A DNA stretch of 55,968 nt from Cognatundibacterium oligocarboniphilum (lineage in GTDB: Bacteria; Pseudomonadota; Gammaproteobacteria; Burkholderiales; Burkholderiaceae_D): positions 1-55,968 of the forward strand of contig NZ_JABXYJ010000013.1 in the NCBI RefSeq assembly GCF_013377855.1, read 5' to 3'. Of the stretch, positions 35,453 through 43,985 are shown one piece after another (positions within the stretch are counted from its first letter, which is position 1; each line of letters begins with the position of its first letter). The notes below the pieces were generated by a model. That model had not been told where the DNA came from. It did not search any database and was given only the letters and a program-made list of their open reading frames with translations. The position numbers were made by a program, and so were the translations under genes.

Positions 35453-36279
35453 GTGATGTCACGGGCCATTATGAACGTATCGCCTGCCTGTCGACCGAAG
35501 CGGTGGAAGTGCTATATGCGATCGGTGCGGAAGACCAGATCGCGGGCATTTCCGGCTACACCGTGTATCCGGCGCGGGCGCGGGCCGAGAAGCCGAAAGT
35601 CAGCGGTTTTTCTTCTGCGAAGACGGAGCGGATTCTGGCCGTCAATCCCGATCTGGTGGTGGCGTATTCAAATATGCAGTCTGAGCTGTGCCGTGAACTG
35701 ATTGCCGCCGGTGTGGAAGTGCATGCGTTTAATCAGCGCAGTCTATCGGGTATTTTCAGGATGATCCATGTGCTGTCGGCGCTGACCGGTAGGGCTGAGC
35801 GCGGTGCGCAGCTGGTGGCGGAATTGCAGGCGCAGATTGCGCAGGCACGCCAGCTCAGCGCAGGCTGGACGAGCAAGCCAAAGATTTATTTTGAAGAATG
35901 GAATGATCCGATGATGTCCTGCATCGGCTGGGTGTCCGAGCTGATCGGTGTGGCTGGCGGGGAAGATGCGTTTGCCGACCTGGCCGGCTTTCACAGCGCC
36001 AAAGAGCGCATCATAGCTGACCCGGCAGAAGTGGTGCGTCGTGCCCCGGACATCATCATCGGTTCGTGGTGTGGTAAAAAATTCCAGCCGGACAGCGTGA
36101 TCCAGCGTCCCGGCTGGGCTGCCGTGTCAGCGGTGCGCAATGGTCAGGTCTGGGAAATCAAATCTCCCGACATCCTGTCGCCGGGGCCATCGGCAATCCG
36201 GTATGGGCTGCCGCAGCTGCAGAAGATCATTGCAGACTGGCAGAAGGCGAATTCCGGAGAACTGGGCGCAGCGCAATGA
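35449..36279 (+). CDS. BtuF-like cobalamin-binding protein lacking a signal peptide
   Basis: 276 aa. The domain begins immediately: [20 protein letters not shown] at residues 9-28, with no hydrophobic leader. Blocks typical of this group are [40 protein letters not shown] and [14 protein letters not shown]. It overlaps btuF at ATGA and cobQ by 4 bases, so expression is tightly coupled to corrinoid metabolism. Absence of a signal suggests a cytosolic role such as corrinoid carrying or sequestration; a mis-set start is unlikely because the upstream DNA is btuF coding sequence. Function beyond corrinoid binding is inference. Confidence 0.8.
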   Translation: MSDVTGHYERIACLSTEAVEVLYAIGAEDQIAGISGYTVYPARARAEKPKVSGFSSAKTERILAVNPDLVVAYSNMQSELCRELIAAGVEVHAFNQRSLSGIFRMIHVLSALTGRAERGAQLVAELQAQIAQARQLSAGWTSKPKIYFEEWNDPMMSCIGWVSELIGVAGGEDAFADLAGFHSAKERIIADPAEVVRRAPDIIIGSWCGKKFQPDSVIQRPGWAAVSAVRNGQVWEIKSPDILSPGPSAIRYGLPQLQKIIADWQKANSGELGAAQ

Positions 36280-37745
36280 ATATTTCCACGCTGATGGTGC
36301 AGGGCACCACTTCCGATGCAGGTAAAAGTACGGTGGTGGCCGCCCTGTGTCGCCTGCTGCAGCGTCAGGGCGTCTGTGTGGCGCCGATGAAGCCGCAAAA
36401 CATGGCGCTCAACAGTGCCGTCACCGCCGATGGCGGCGAGATCGGCCGCGCTCAGGCATTGCAGGCGCTGGCCGCCTGCATACCGCCGCATACCGATATG
36501 AATCCGGTGCTGTTGAAGCCGTCTTCCGATACCGGTGCCCAGGTCATCATTCATGGCAAGGTGCGGGCGGATATGCAGGCGCGTGATTATGACCAGTATA
36601 AAACGATGGCGATGCAGGCGGTGCTGGCGTCGTATCAGCGTCTGCAGATGCGGTATCAGGCGATTATCATCGAGGGGGCCGGCAGTCCGGCAGAAGTCAA
36701 TCTGCGCGAACGCGACATCGCCAATATGGGATTTGCCGAAGCGGTGGATTGTCCGGTGATCCTGGTAGCGGACATTGATCGTGGCGGCGTATTCGCCCAC
36801 TTCGTCGGTACGCTGGCGTGTCTGTCGGCATCGGAACAGCAACGCATCGTTGGTTTTGTCATCAACCGTTTCCGTGGCGATATCCGTCTGCTGGAGCCCG
36901 GGTTGCGCTGGCTGGAACAACAGACCGGCAAGCCGGTGCTTGCTGTGCTCCCTTATCTGCATGGTTTGCAACTCGACGCGGAAGATGCGATTGAGTCGAG
37001 TCAGAACCGCAGCGGCCAGTTCCGCATAATCGTGCCGGCGATTCCACGCATTGCCAATCACACCGACTTTGATGCCCTGCGCGCGCATCCGGATGTTGAT
37101 CTCCAATTCATCGGCCCGGACTGTACGATTCCGCCTGCTGATCTGATCATCCTGCCGGGCAGCAAAAACACCCGCGCCGATCTCGCATTTTTGCAGCAGC
37201 AGGGATGGCAGCAGACCTTGCGGCGGCATCTGCGCTACGGTGGCAAAGTCATTGGTATTTGTGGCGGTTATCAGATGCTGGGGCAGGTTATTGATGATCC
37301 GCACGGCGTGGAAGGCGCGCCGGGCATGTCTGAAGGCTTTGGCTTGCTGGAGATCCGTACCGAGCTCACACAGGAAAAACGCCTGCAGCAGGTCAGCGGC
37401 ATATGTCTGTTCGGTCAGACACCGGGTGCAACCGTGCAGGGTTACGAAATTCATATGGGCGTTACCACCGCCAGCCGCATCAGTCAGAATACGTTGCCGG
37501 TATTCCGGCTGCATGGCAAGGATGCTGCTCTCCCTTTTGACGAGGGTGCGCGTTCGGCGGACGACCAGATCATCGGCAGCTATCTGCATGGCATGTTCGA
37601 TGATCCGGCGGCCAGTGCCGAGTTGCTGGCATGGGCAGGATTGCGCAGCGATGCCCGGGTTGATCTGGCGGCACTGCGCGAGCACAGCATCAACCGCATT
37701 GCCGATGCCTGTATTCCCTTGCTGGATGCTTTGCAACGGCTGTAA
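36276..37745 (+). CDS. cobQ: Cobyric acid synthase
   Basis: 489 aa (CobQ/CbiP). It amidates four side chains of adenosylcobyrinate a,c-diamide. The N-terminal P-loop-type motif is [10 protein letters not shown] (10-19), followed by [22 protein letters not shown]. The glutamine amidotransferase triad includes C329 in [10 protein letters not shown] and a late histidine in GSYLHGMFD. It is the last gene of the cobalamin block. A hairpin near 37874 lies beyond its stop. Confidence 0.96.
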   Translation: MNISTLMVQGTTSDAGKSTVVAALCRLLQRQGVCVAPMKPQNMALNSAVTADGGEIGRAQALQALAACIPPHTDMNPVLLKPSSDTGAQVIIHGKVRADMQARDYDQYKTMAMQAVLASYQRLQMRYQAIIIEGAGSPAEVNLRERDIANMGFAEAVDCPVILVADIDRGGVFAHFVGTLACLSASEQQRIVGFVINRFRGDIRLLEPGLRWLEQQTGKPVLAVLPYLHGLQLDAEDAIESSQNRSGQFRIIVPAIPRIANHTDFDALRAHPDVDLQFIGPDCTIPPADLIILPGSKNTRADLAFLQQQGWQQTLRRHLRYGGKVIGICGGYQMLGQVIDDPHGVEGAPGMSEGFGLLEIRTELTQEKRLQQVSGICLFGQTPGATVQGYEIHMGVTTASRISQNTLPVFRLHGKDAALPFDEGARSADDQIIGSYLHGMFDDPAASAELLAWAGLRSDARVDLAALREHSINRIADACIPLLDALQRL

Positions 37746-37873
37746 ATGTCAGGACTGAGGCTAAACGGATTTGGCCCTGTTGCCGCATCTTGTCGTGCCA
37801 GCCTGTACCGCTTGCGATATCTCGTATGAGCAGGATTTTTAAAGCATTTTTCTTTCCGGGTCATGACATTGGG

Positions 37874-37908
37874 GAGAAATATTTTTTCCGTCAGGAAAGA
37901 TATTTCTC
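37874..37908. repeat. Long hairpin between cobQ and the TonB-dependent receptor gene
   Basis: GAGAAATAT (37874-37882) pairs with ATATTTCTC (37900-37908). After one bulged T, TTTTCC pairs with GGAAAG around a GTCA loop, giving about 15 base pairs. No U-run follows. It may end the cobalamin operon without a U-tract or be an operator or leader structure for the receptor gene. Confidence 0.5.
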
Positions 37909-37923
37909 GAAAAATCAGCCGAT

Positions 37924-37941
37924 CCGTCACGTCATCGTCAC
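37924..37941 (+). promoter_or_regulatory. Pho-box-like direct repeat upstream of the TonB receptor
   Basis: CCGTCAC (37924-37930) and TCGTCAC (37935-37941) are separated by four bases, which is the 7-4-7 layout of the PhoB box (consensus CTGTCAT repeated). The first repeat matches the consensus at five of seven positions. It lies 70 bp upstream of the receptor ATG. The downstream phosphodiesterase gene makes phosphate control plausible. Confidence 0.4.
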
Positions 37942-38010
37942 AAATGCTGATTAAGCTACGCGGGTTTTTTATAAACCTTCTTTTCCTCTATTCCGTTTTG
38001 AGAGAACCGC

Positions 38011-40416
38011 ATGCAATCAGCGAAATCCACAAAAAAAATTCCCGTGCAGCAGACATTCCGTTTGCTCGCGATCAGTGCCGCCTGCCTCATGGCTTATCCT
38101 GCGCTGAGTCAGGCGCAGACTGTGGCGGCGAACGCCGGCAGTACAACGCAAGATCAGACTGCAAAAGCAGATGACGCTGTAGCGACTGTGGAGATTTCTT
38201 CGCAAAGCACCCGCTCTTCCGTCTCTTTGCGCGGTAATGAAATTCAGAAAATTCTGCCGGGTATCAATCCGGTCAAATCCTTGCAGACGCTGCCTGGCGT
38301 GACATTTGCGACCGCTGACCCATGGGGTAACAACGAACAGAATCTGTCGCTGTTTGTGCATGGTTTTAACGGCCAGCAGCTCGGCTACACTATGGACGGC
38401 GTGCCACTCGGCGATCAGCAATATGGTAACTACAACGGTTTGTCGCCACAGCGCGCCGTCATCAGTGAAAACGTACGCAATGTGATCCTGTCGTCCGGTG
38501 CTGGTAATCTGGCAACGCCATCGACCAGCAATCTGGGCGGCACCATCGAAGTGTTCTCCAGCGATCCGTCTGCCACCCGTAAAACCAGCATCGAGCAGAC
38601 ATTCGGCAGCTATCGCACATCACGCACTTTTGCCCGTTTTGATACCGGTAATTTTGGGGAAGGCAATTCCGCTTATGTGTCGGTATTACGTCAGAATGCC
38701 CGCGCCTGGGATTTCGATGGCAAGCAGGGTGGCAAGCAACTCAATGGTAAATTTGTCCGCAACAACGACTCCGGCAAGCTGACGCTGTTTTTCAACTACA
38801 GCGACAAGATTGAGCCGAACGAAGACAGCACCGTGCATGTGACCGGTGAGACCAGTGCACCATACACACGTCCGTTCTGGTACCCCGACTTTGCCGGTGC
38901 CCTGTCTTACCTGTCGCCGACCGGTGCGACACCTGCAGCAGATGGCGCTAACTACCGGAACTATTACAGCGATGCGCAGCGCAAAGACGTGCTGACTTAT
39001 GCCAAATATGACTGGAATCTGAATCCTTCCACGGTCTGGTCGAATCAGGTTTATTTCCACCGTGATGATGGCGTCGGCGTGGTCGCCGGACCGATCGGTG
39101 CTGCCGGTTTACCAGCGCTGTTCAGGGTGTATTTCCCGAATCAGAATCTGAAAACGGTTTTTGGTAATTCTGGCTATGCAACCCGCACCACCGAATACGA
39201 CATTCACCGTTCCGGCCTGATCTCTAATCTGCGCAGCGAAATCGGCAATCATCAGATCGAATTCGGCGGCTGGTGGGAACACAATGAATCATCCGCTTAC
39301 CGTCGCTGGTATCCGCTGGATGTGAATAATCCAAGCTCTCCTTACGACAGACCGTCTAACCCATTGATCACGCAGTACGGCAGCGAAATCCGCAACAACG
39401 TGGTTCAGTTGCATTTGCAGGATGAATGGCGCGTGCGGCCGGATATGTCAGTGCAGATGGGCTTCAAATCCAGTCTGCAATATGCAAAAGGCGATTTCCC
39501 GGTACAGCCTTTGCCGGGGGCGATTTCCGGTGGTTCCACGGCCCTGCCGGTCGGTGAAATCGATACCAAGAAATGGTTCCTGCCGCAGCTTGGTCTGTTG
39601 TGGGATATCAGCTCGCGCGACCAGTTCTTTGTGAACGTGCAGAAAAACATGCGCCAGTTCGTCACCTATGGCGGTGGCGGTGCATCACCGTGGAGCTTGT
39701 CCAGCCAGTCCTCTTTCGATCTGTTCAAAAACACCGCACAGCCTGAGACTTCGGTGACTTATGAGATGGGTCTGCGCGGCAAACGCAATCTGGAGCTGGG
39801 CGCGCTGAACAGGATCGATGGTCAGGTCAACGTTTACCACGTCGATTTCAGCAACCGCCTGTTGCAGATCAGCCCGACGCCGGTGATTACCGCCATTGTC
39901 GGCGGCAACCCTGTGCTGGCCAACGTCGGCAGCGTCACCACGGACGGTATCGATCTGGCGGGCACCGTGTACTTTGGCAAGAACTTCAGTTTTTACAATG
40001 CGTTGTCGTATAACCGCTCTGTCTACAACGATGATTACAGCAACGGCAAGAATAATGTCGCCACCTCCGGCAAGCGGGTTCCGGGTAGCCCGGAATGGAT
40101 GAATAAATTCGTGGCAACGGCAACTTTCGGTAATATCGAAGCGCAGCTGATCGGTGACTATGTCGGCAAACGTTACGCGACTTACACCAACGATTTATCC
40201 GTTGACAGCTATTTCATGCTGAATCTGGGCGTTACCGCAAAGATTCCGATGGAGAAGAACGTCTTCCTCAGAAATGCGCGGGTACGTCTGAACGTGAGCA
40301 ATCTGAATCAGGTAACCGGCGCTTCTGCTGTGGTGGTCGGTGCTGCCAGCGGTACTTACAATACGTTCCCGATTGCACCACGCCAGGTGTTCGTGACCTT
40401 TGGCGCGGAATTCTGA
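38011..40416 (+). CDS. TonB-dependent outer-membrane receptor
   Basis: 801 aa. A long signal peptide (about 1-35) ends near LSQAQT. A TonB-box-like VATVEISSQ (about 54-62) precedes the plug (GINPVKSLQTLPGVTFATADPWG, then FVHGFNGQQLGYTMDGVPLGD). The 22-strand barrel ends with the usual C-terminal phenylalanine (QVFVTFGAEF). It has no cobalamin-receptor or siderophore-receptor hallmark that I can name. Its stop overlaps the first possible start of the glycerophosphodiesterase gene (TGATG), so the two are one unit. Uptake of an organic phosphate or the metal complex linked to it is inferred. Confidence 0.88.
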   Translation: MQSAKSTKKIPVQQTFRLLAISAACLMAYPALSQAQTVAANAGSTTQDQTAKADDAVATVEISSQSTRSSVSLRGNEIQKILPGINPVKSLQTLPGVTFATADPWGNNEQNLSLFVHGFNGQQLGYTMDGVPLGDQQYGNYNGLSPQRAVISENVRNVILSSGAGNLATPSTSNLGGTIEVFSSDPSATRKTSIEQTFGSYRTSRTFARFDTGNFGEGNSAYVSVLRQNARAWDFDGKQGGKQLNGKFVRNNDSGKLTLFFNYSDKIEPNEDSTVHVTGETSAPYTRPFWYPDFAGALSYLSPTGATPAADGANYRNYYSDAQRKDVLTYAKYDWNLNPSTVWSNQVYFHRDDGVGVVAGPIGAAGLPALFRVYFPNQNLKTVFGNSGYATRTTEYDIHRSGLISNLRSEIGNHQIEFGGWWEHNESSAYRRWYPLDVNNPSSPYDRPSNPLITQYGSEIRNNVVQLHLQDEWRVRPDMSVQMGFKSSLQYAKGDFPVQPLPGAISGGSTALPVGEIDTKKWFLPQLGLLWDISSRDQFFVNVQKNMRQFVTYGGGGASPWSLSSQSSFDLFKNTAQPETSVTYEMGLRGKRNLELGALNRIDGQVNVYHVDFSNRLLQISPTPVITAIVGGNPVLANVGSVTTDGIDLAGTVYFGKNFSFYNALSYNRSVYNDDYSNGKNNVATSGKRVPGSPEWMNKFVATATFGNIEAQLIGDYVGKRYATYTNDLSVDSYFMLNLGVTAKIPMEKNVFLRNARVRLNVSNLNQVTGASAVVVGAASGTYNTFPIAPRQVFVTFGAEF

Positions 40417-40427
40417 TGGAGACAAAG

Positions 40428-41585
40428 ATGGATCAAACTAATCTGACACGCCGCAAATGGCTTAATACTATGGTTGCCGGTACCGGTTTATCACTGACCC
40501 AGCTCAGTCTGGCAGCAGCCGGTGTCTCGACGGAGCAGGCATCCGCTGCGGCAGGTGCTGCGCAAAAGAGCACCTCCGGCCGCAAGGTGGAATTGTTCGC
40601 ACACCGCGGCGCCTCGGCTCTGCGTCCTGAGCATACGCTGGCATCCTACGCCAAGGCGATTGCCGATGGCGCTGATTTTATTGAACCAGATTTAGTCAGC
40701 ACCAAAGACGGCGTACTGGTGGCACGACATGAGAACTTCCTCAACGAAACCACAGACGTCGCGCTGCATCCTGAGTTTGCCGCCAGGCGTGTGACCCGCA
40801 CGATTGATGGCATGACGCTGAACGGCTGGTTTTCAGAAGATTTCACGCTGGCAGAACTCAAGACCCTGCGTGCTGTAGAGCGTCTGCCTAAAGTACGCCC
40901 GCAGAATACGCAGTATGACCGCATGTTCCAGATCCTGACCTGGGACGAGATCATCGATTTCGCTGCGGCCAATGCCGCTACCACCGGTAAGGTGATCGGC
41001 CTGATTCCGGAACTGAAACATTCGACGTATTTTGCGGCCATCGGCCTGCCGCTGGAAGACCGTTTTCTGGCAAGCATCGCTGCGCATGAATACACCCGGC
41101 GCTGTCCGCTGGTGGTGCAGTCGTTTGAAGTGGCGAACCTGAAATACCTGCGCAGTGTGCTGGGCAAGCGCCCGAATATCCGCCTGATGCAACTGGTGGA
41201 ACGCGGGCGCCCTGCCGATGTGGTGGCTGCTGGCGGTGATCTGACATTTGAAAAAATGTGCACCCCGCAAGGCTTGAAAGAGATGGCGCGTTATGCCGAC
41301 ATCGTAGCGCCGCCAACCAGAGCGCTGATTCCTCTGCTGGCGGATGGCAGGTTAGGGCAGCCCACAGCCCTGATTGCCGATGCGCATGCGGCCGGCCTGC
41401 TGGTGCATACCTGGACCTTCCGTCCGGAAAACCGTTTTCTGGCAGCGGATTTCCGCAATGATCAGGGGGAAGATGCGCGGCACGACAGCGGTTCCGTGGC
41501 AGAAATGCGCCGTTATATCGAGGCTGGTATTGATGGTTTCTTTTCGGATGATTCGGCGCTTGGACGACGGGCTATCGACGGCTGA
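40428..41585 (+). CDS. Exported glycerophosphodiester phosphodiesterase
   Basis: 385 aa from the ATG at 40428, preceded by TGGAGAC; the ATG at 40416 overlaps the receptor stop. The N-terminus has a twin-arginine signal (LTRRKWLNTMVAG, residues 6-18) followed by a hydrophobic core. The GDPD catalytic motif is FAHRGASALRPEHT (H59), with FIEPDLVSTKDG and VARHENFLNETTDV following, and ELKHSTYF and DGFFSDDSALG later. It resembles periplasmic GlpQ and would split glycerophosphodiesters into glycerol 3-phosphate and an alcohol. The receptor gene upstream and the Pho-box-like repeat fit phosphorus scavenging. Confidence 0.92.
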   Translation: MDQTNLTRRKWLNTMVAGTGLSLTQLSLAAAGVSTEQASAAAGAAQKSTSGRKVELFAHRGASALRPEHTLASYAKAIADGADFIEPDLVSTKDGVLVARHENFLNETTDVALHPEFAARRVTRTIDGMTLNGWFSEDFTLAELKTLRAVERLPKVRPQNTQYDRMFQILTWDEIIDFAAANAATTGKVIGLIPELKHSTYFAAIGLPLEDRFLASIAAHEYTRRCPLVVQSFEVANLKYLRSVLGKRPNIRLMQLVERGRPADVVAAGGDLTFEKMCTPQGLKEMARYADIVAPPTRALIPLLADGRLGQPTALIADAHAAGLLVHTWTFRPENRFLAADFRNDQGEDARHDSGSVAEMRRYIEAGIDGFFSDDSALGRRAIDG

Positions 41586-41621
41586 TGCATGGTGGCATGA
41601 TGCCGGATCGTACCGGGCATC

Positions 41622-41660
41622 AAAAAAAATCCGGCACCAGAAAACGGTGCCGGATTTTTT
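41622..41660. terminator. Bidirectional terminator between convergent genes
   Basis: ATCCGGCACC (41629-41638) and GGTGCCGGAT (41646-41655) form a perfect ten-base stem flanked by A-rich sequence on the left and T-rich on the right. It can terminate both the phosphodiesterase unit (plus strand) and the Sel1 gene (minus strand). Confidence 0.9.
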
Positions 41661-41686
41661 ATGTCGGACAGGCGGTCATCCCATGC

Positions 41687-42382
41687 CTACTGACCCGCTG
41701 CCGTCCATTCTTTGGCGCGGGTGGTGGCTTCGCTGATCTGCTCCACGCTCATGGAACGCGCCACATAGCTGCGATAGACTGCGGCATCGTCATAATCCTC
41801 TGCCAGCAGCAGCCATTTGTAGGCCTCAACCAGATTCACCGCAACACCCCTGCCTTTGAAATACATCAGGCCCAGCTGGTACTGGGCGCTGGCATTATTC
41901 TGATCGGCAGCCTGTTGAAACAGCTCACGTGCCTTGCGATAATCCAGCGCGATACCATTTCCGGTCACGTACAGCACTCCCAGGCTGTACTGGGCATCGG
42001 CATAACCCTGATCGGCCGCTTTTCTGAACCAGCTGACGGCTTTGCCATAATCCGGCGCGACACCTTTCCCTTTGGCATAAATCCGCGCCAGATTCACCTG
42101 TGCCCGCACATTGTTTTGTGCTGCCGACTGTTCAAATAGCTCACGCGCCCGCCGGTAATCTTCGGGAACACCTTCGCCGTTCAGATACATCAGCCCGAGA
42201 TTGAACTGCGCATCGGCATGTCCTTTGCTGGCGGCAGCCTGAAAGGCTTCTGCAGCGGCGGAGAATTCTTCCTGTTCATACAGACTGACTCCATCTTCAA
42301 AATCGCCTGCACGGACAGGCTGGCACAGCAAGCTGGCGGCGAAGAGCAGGGCGCTGATGAGCAGAAACGGGCGGACAGGCAT
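41687..42382 (-). CDS. Exported Sel1-repeat (TPR-like) protein
   Basis: 231 aa from the ATG at 42382, which begins MPVRPFLLISALLFAASLLC, a signal peptide cut near VRAG. The longer upstream frame is rejected. Four to five Sel1-like repeats follow, each of about 36 residues with the AQFNLGLMYLNGEGVPEDYRRA pattern (divided here as AQFNLGLMYL and NGEGVPEDYR). These alpha-solenoid repeats mediate protein-protein contacts in the periplasm or envelope. No partner is evident from the neighbourhood. Confidence 0.87.
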   Translation of the reverse strand: MPVRPFLLISALLFAASLLCQPVRAGDFEDGVSLYEQEEFSAAAEAFQAAASKGHADAQFNLGLMYLNGEGVPEDYRRARELFEQSAAQNNVRAQVNLARIYAKGKGVAPDYGKAVSWFRKAADQGYADAQYSLGVLYVTGNGIALDYRKARELFQQAADQNNASAQYQLGLMYFKGRGVAVNLVEAYKWLLLAEDYDDAAVYRSYVARSMSVEQISEATTRAKEWTAAGQ

Positions 42383-42556
42383 GATGAGCACTGGAATTGG
42401 ATAATGCGATCGGCGATATCGTTTTATTGTAGCCGCTATGACTGGCTTTTGCAGCTTTGTGCGATTGCGATCCGTGAGCGAATGGCGACCGGCGCAACCC
42501 CGGCACAATAAAACTGGAATGCATAGAAAATCGTTTGCCTGAAGCGGTAAAAAAGC

Positions 42557-43189
42557 TTAACCGGCTGTTTCTGTACTGACCTGGTCCCAGTCGTTTTCGT
42601 CATCGTAGCGAATCATCCAGTTCACGGCTTTGTGCCACTCATGCACCGCATGGGCGTCGAGCCGGCCCGGCACCGGCTTGCCGTTCAGATGCGCATGTCT
42701 GACCGCCCAGTGCAGACGGTACAACAGATCAGCCCAGTCCAGAATATCTGTTCTGGAGCGCAGATGCAGTTGCTCCGGTAAAGTGGCAGGCTGGCGGCTG
42801 AGGGTTTGCCAGAGCGTGGTAATTTCAGGCAGTGCCTGCTTGCCGTCGGGCATTCCTGCCTCTTTTTTCAGACCACAGCACCAGAGCAGAAACGACAGGG
42901 CATCGGTGCTGGCGGCTGTTGCTCCCGGTGTGAATAACTGCTGCTGCTCACGCTGGGATAAACTTTGGGCATCGGTGGTATCCAGCAGATGCCGTACCTC
43001 TGGTCGCAGTGTTTCCTGTGCGCTGTGATGCAGCAGGCACAACGCATACAGGCGCTGGGCGATATCGTCCTTGCTGCGCAGGGTAATTTCCTCTTCGCTT
43101 TCAATTAGTGGAAGTTGCAGATTCAGGCGGATGCCGCGTTTGTGCAGGATGAGTTCAGATAATTCTTTGCGCAGTTCCGGGGATTTCAT
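42557..43189 (-). CDS. DUF4272 family protein
   Basis: 210 aa soluble protein. The C-terminal block DILDWADLLYRLHWAVRHAH and the VHEWHKAVNWMIRYDDENDWDQVSTET tail match DUF4272, whose function I do not know. The central part IAQRLYALCLLHHSAQETL also fits. It is followed by the Sel1 gene on the same strand after 174 bp. No catalytic motif is apparent. Confidence 0.7.
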   Translation of the reverse strand: MKSPELRKELSELILHKRGIRLNLQLPLIESEEEITLRSKDDIAQRLYALCLLHHSAQETLRPEVRHLLDTTDAQSLSQREQQQLFTPGATAASTDALSFLLWCCGLKKEAGMPDGKQALPEITTLWQTLSRQPATLPEQLHLRSRTDILDWADLLYRLHWAVRHAHLNGKPVPGRLDAHAVHEWHKAVNWMIRYDDENDWDQVSTETAG

Positions 43190-43280
43190 AACAGGCGATC
43201 AGCAAAATAGCCTGAGATTGTACCAGCGCCCCGGCCTGTATTCACCGGATTCTGCGGCAGACGGCGCTGGTGATGGCGCA

Positions 43281-43640
43281 TTAATGGCTGACCCGGTTCC
43301 GGTTGCGGCGGAAATATTGAAACAGCATGACCGCGCCGACAACAGCCAGCACAGGTACGAACATCGGCAACAGCGCAAACATCAGGCCGAAAAACACAGA
43401 AATGGCGATACATGCCAGCAGCACGCCGACACCGGCCAGCACCAGTCCACCGAACAGAAAAGCCAGCACTCCGGCAAATACCGCAAAGATCATCCCGCAC
43501 AGAATGACGCCGAATCCCGTGATGCCATGGATTTCTTCCCCATTAATCCACACCTGTTGATCCGGCAGCAATGGCATGCACAGCATGGCTGTGATCAGCA
43601 CTACGCACAACACGAGAAATACCTTGAATGTTGTTTTCAT
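43281..43640 (-). CDS. Small membrane protein of unknown function
   Basis: 119 aa from the ATG at 43640, preceded by GAGGGGAAC. A hydrophobic N-terminal segment (MKTTFKVFLVLCVVLITAM) is followed by a short polar loop (DQQVWINGEEIHG), long hydrophobic stretches and a basic C-terminus (YFRRNRNRVSH). It is probably an inner-membrane protein with three or four helices. I do not recognise a family. Confidence 0.65.
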   Translation of the reverse strand: MKTTFKVFLVLCVVLITAMLCMPLLPDQQVWINGEEIHGITGFGVILCGMIFAVFAGVLAFLFGGLVLAGVGVLLACIAISVFFGLMFALLPMFVPVLAVVGAVMLFQYFRRNRNRVSH

Positions 43641-43985
43641 CTTTGTTCCCCTCGTTAATGATATAAAAGATATCTGTATAACTGTTTTACCGTCAGGACG
43701 TTTGTCAATGACATGGCTGCATCGTAGAAGAAGCACTGTGACGGCACAAGGCGGATGCGACAGAGTGCAGAAACGGAGGAATCAATCGCAGATATCGCCA
43801 ACCGGATTTGATGCTACGGATAGTGTGATGCGTGCTTTGCAATTACCGAAGTCCATGCAGAGTATGGTTTTTTACTTCGTGCTTCTGGTTGCCGCGTTCC
43901 GGTTAAATAAAAATGTTGCCTGCTTGGTAAGGCTCGCGCACAATGAAACATTTCCGTCTCCCTGACTTTAACAAGGAAATGTCAC
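43641..43985. other. Intergenic region upstream of the glutathione S-transferase gene
   Basis: About 345 bp without a convincing gene. The notable element is an inverted repeat, ACATTTCC (43948-43955) and GGAAATGT (43975-43982), in which the right arm covers the ribosome binding site of the glutathione S-transferase gene. Confidence 0.5.
43948..43982 (+). promoter_or_regulatory. Inverted repeat overlapping the gst ribosome binding site
   Basis: Eight-base perfect arms ACATTTCC and GGAAATGT with a 19-base loop. The GGAAA of the right arm is the only Shine-Dalgarno for the ATG at 43986, six bases away, so folding would hide it. It may alternatively be a DNA operator. Confidence 0.35.

Noticed and set aside
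36144..37736. A 530-codon open frame on the minus strand opposite cobQ
   Set aside because: It is a shadow of the cobQ frame; it has no family resemblance, while cobQ on the plus strand has full motifs.
37746..38010. A second cobalamin riboswitch in front of the TonB receptor
   Set aside because: The core GCTGCCCCCGCAAC and B12-box segments are absent; only the hairpin and the Pho-like repeat were found.
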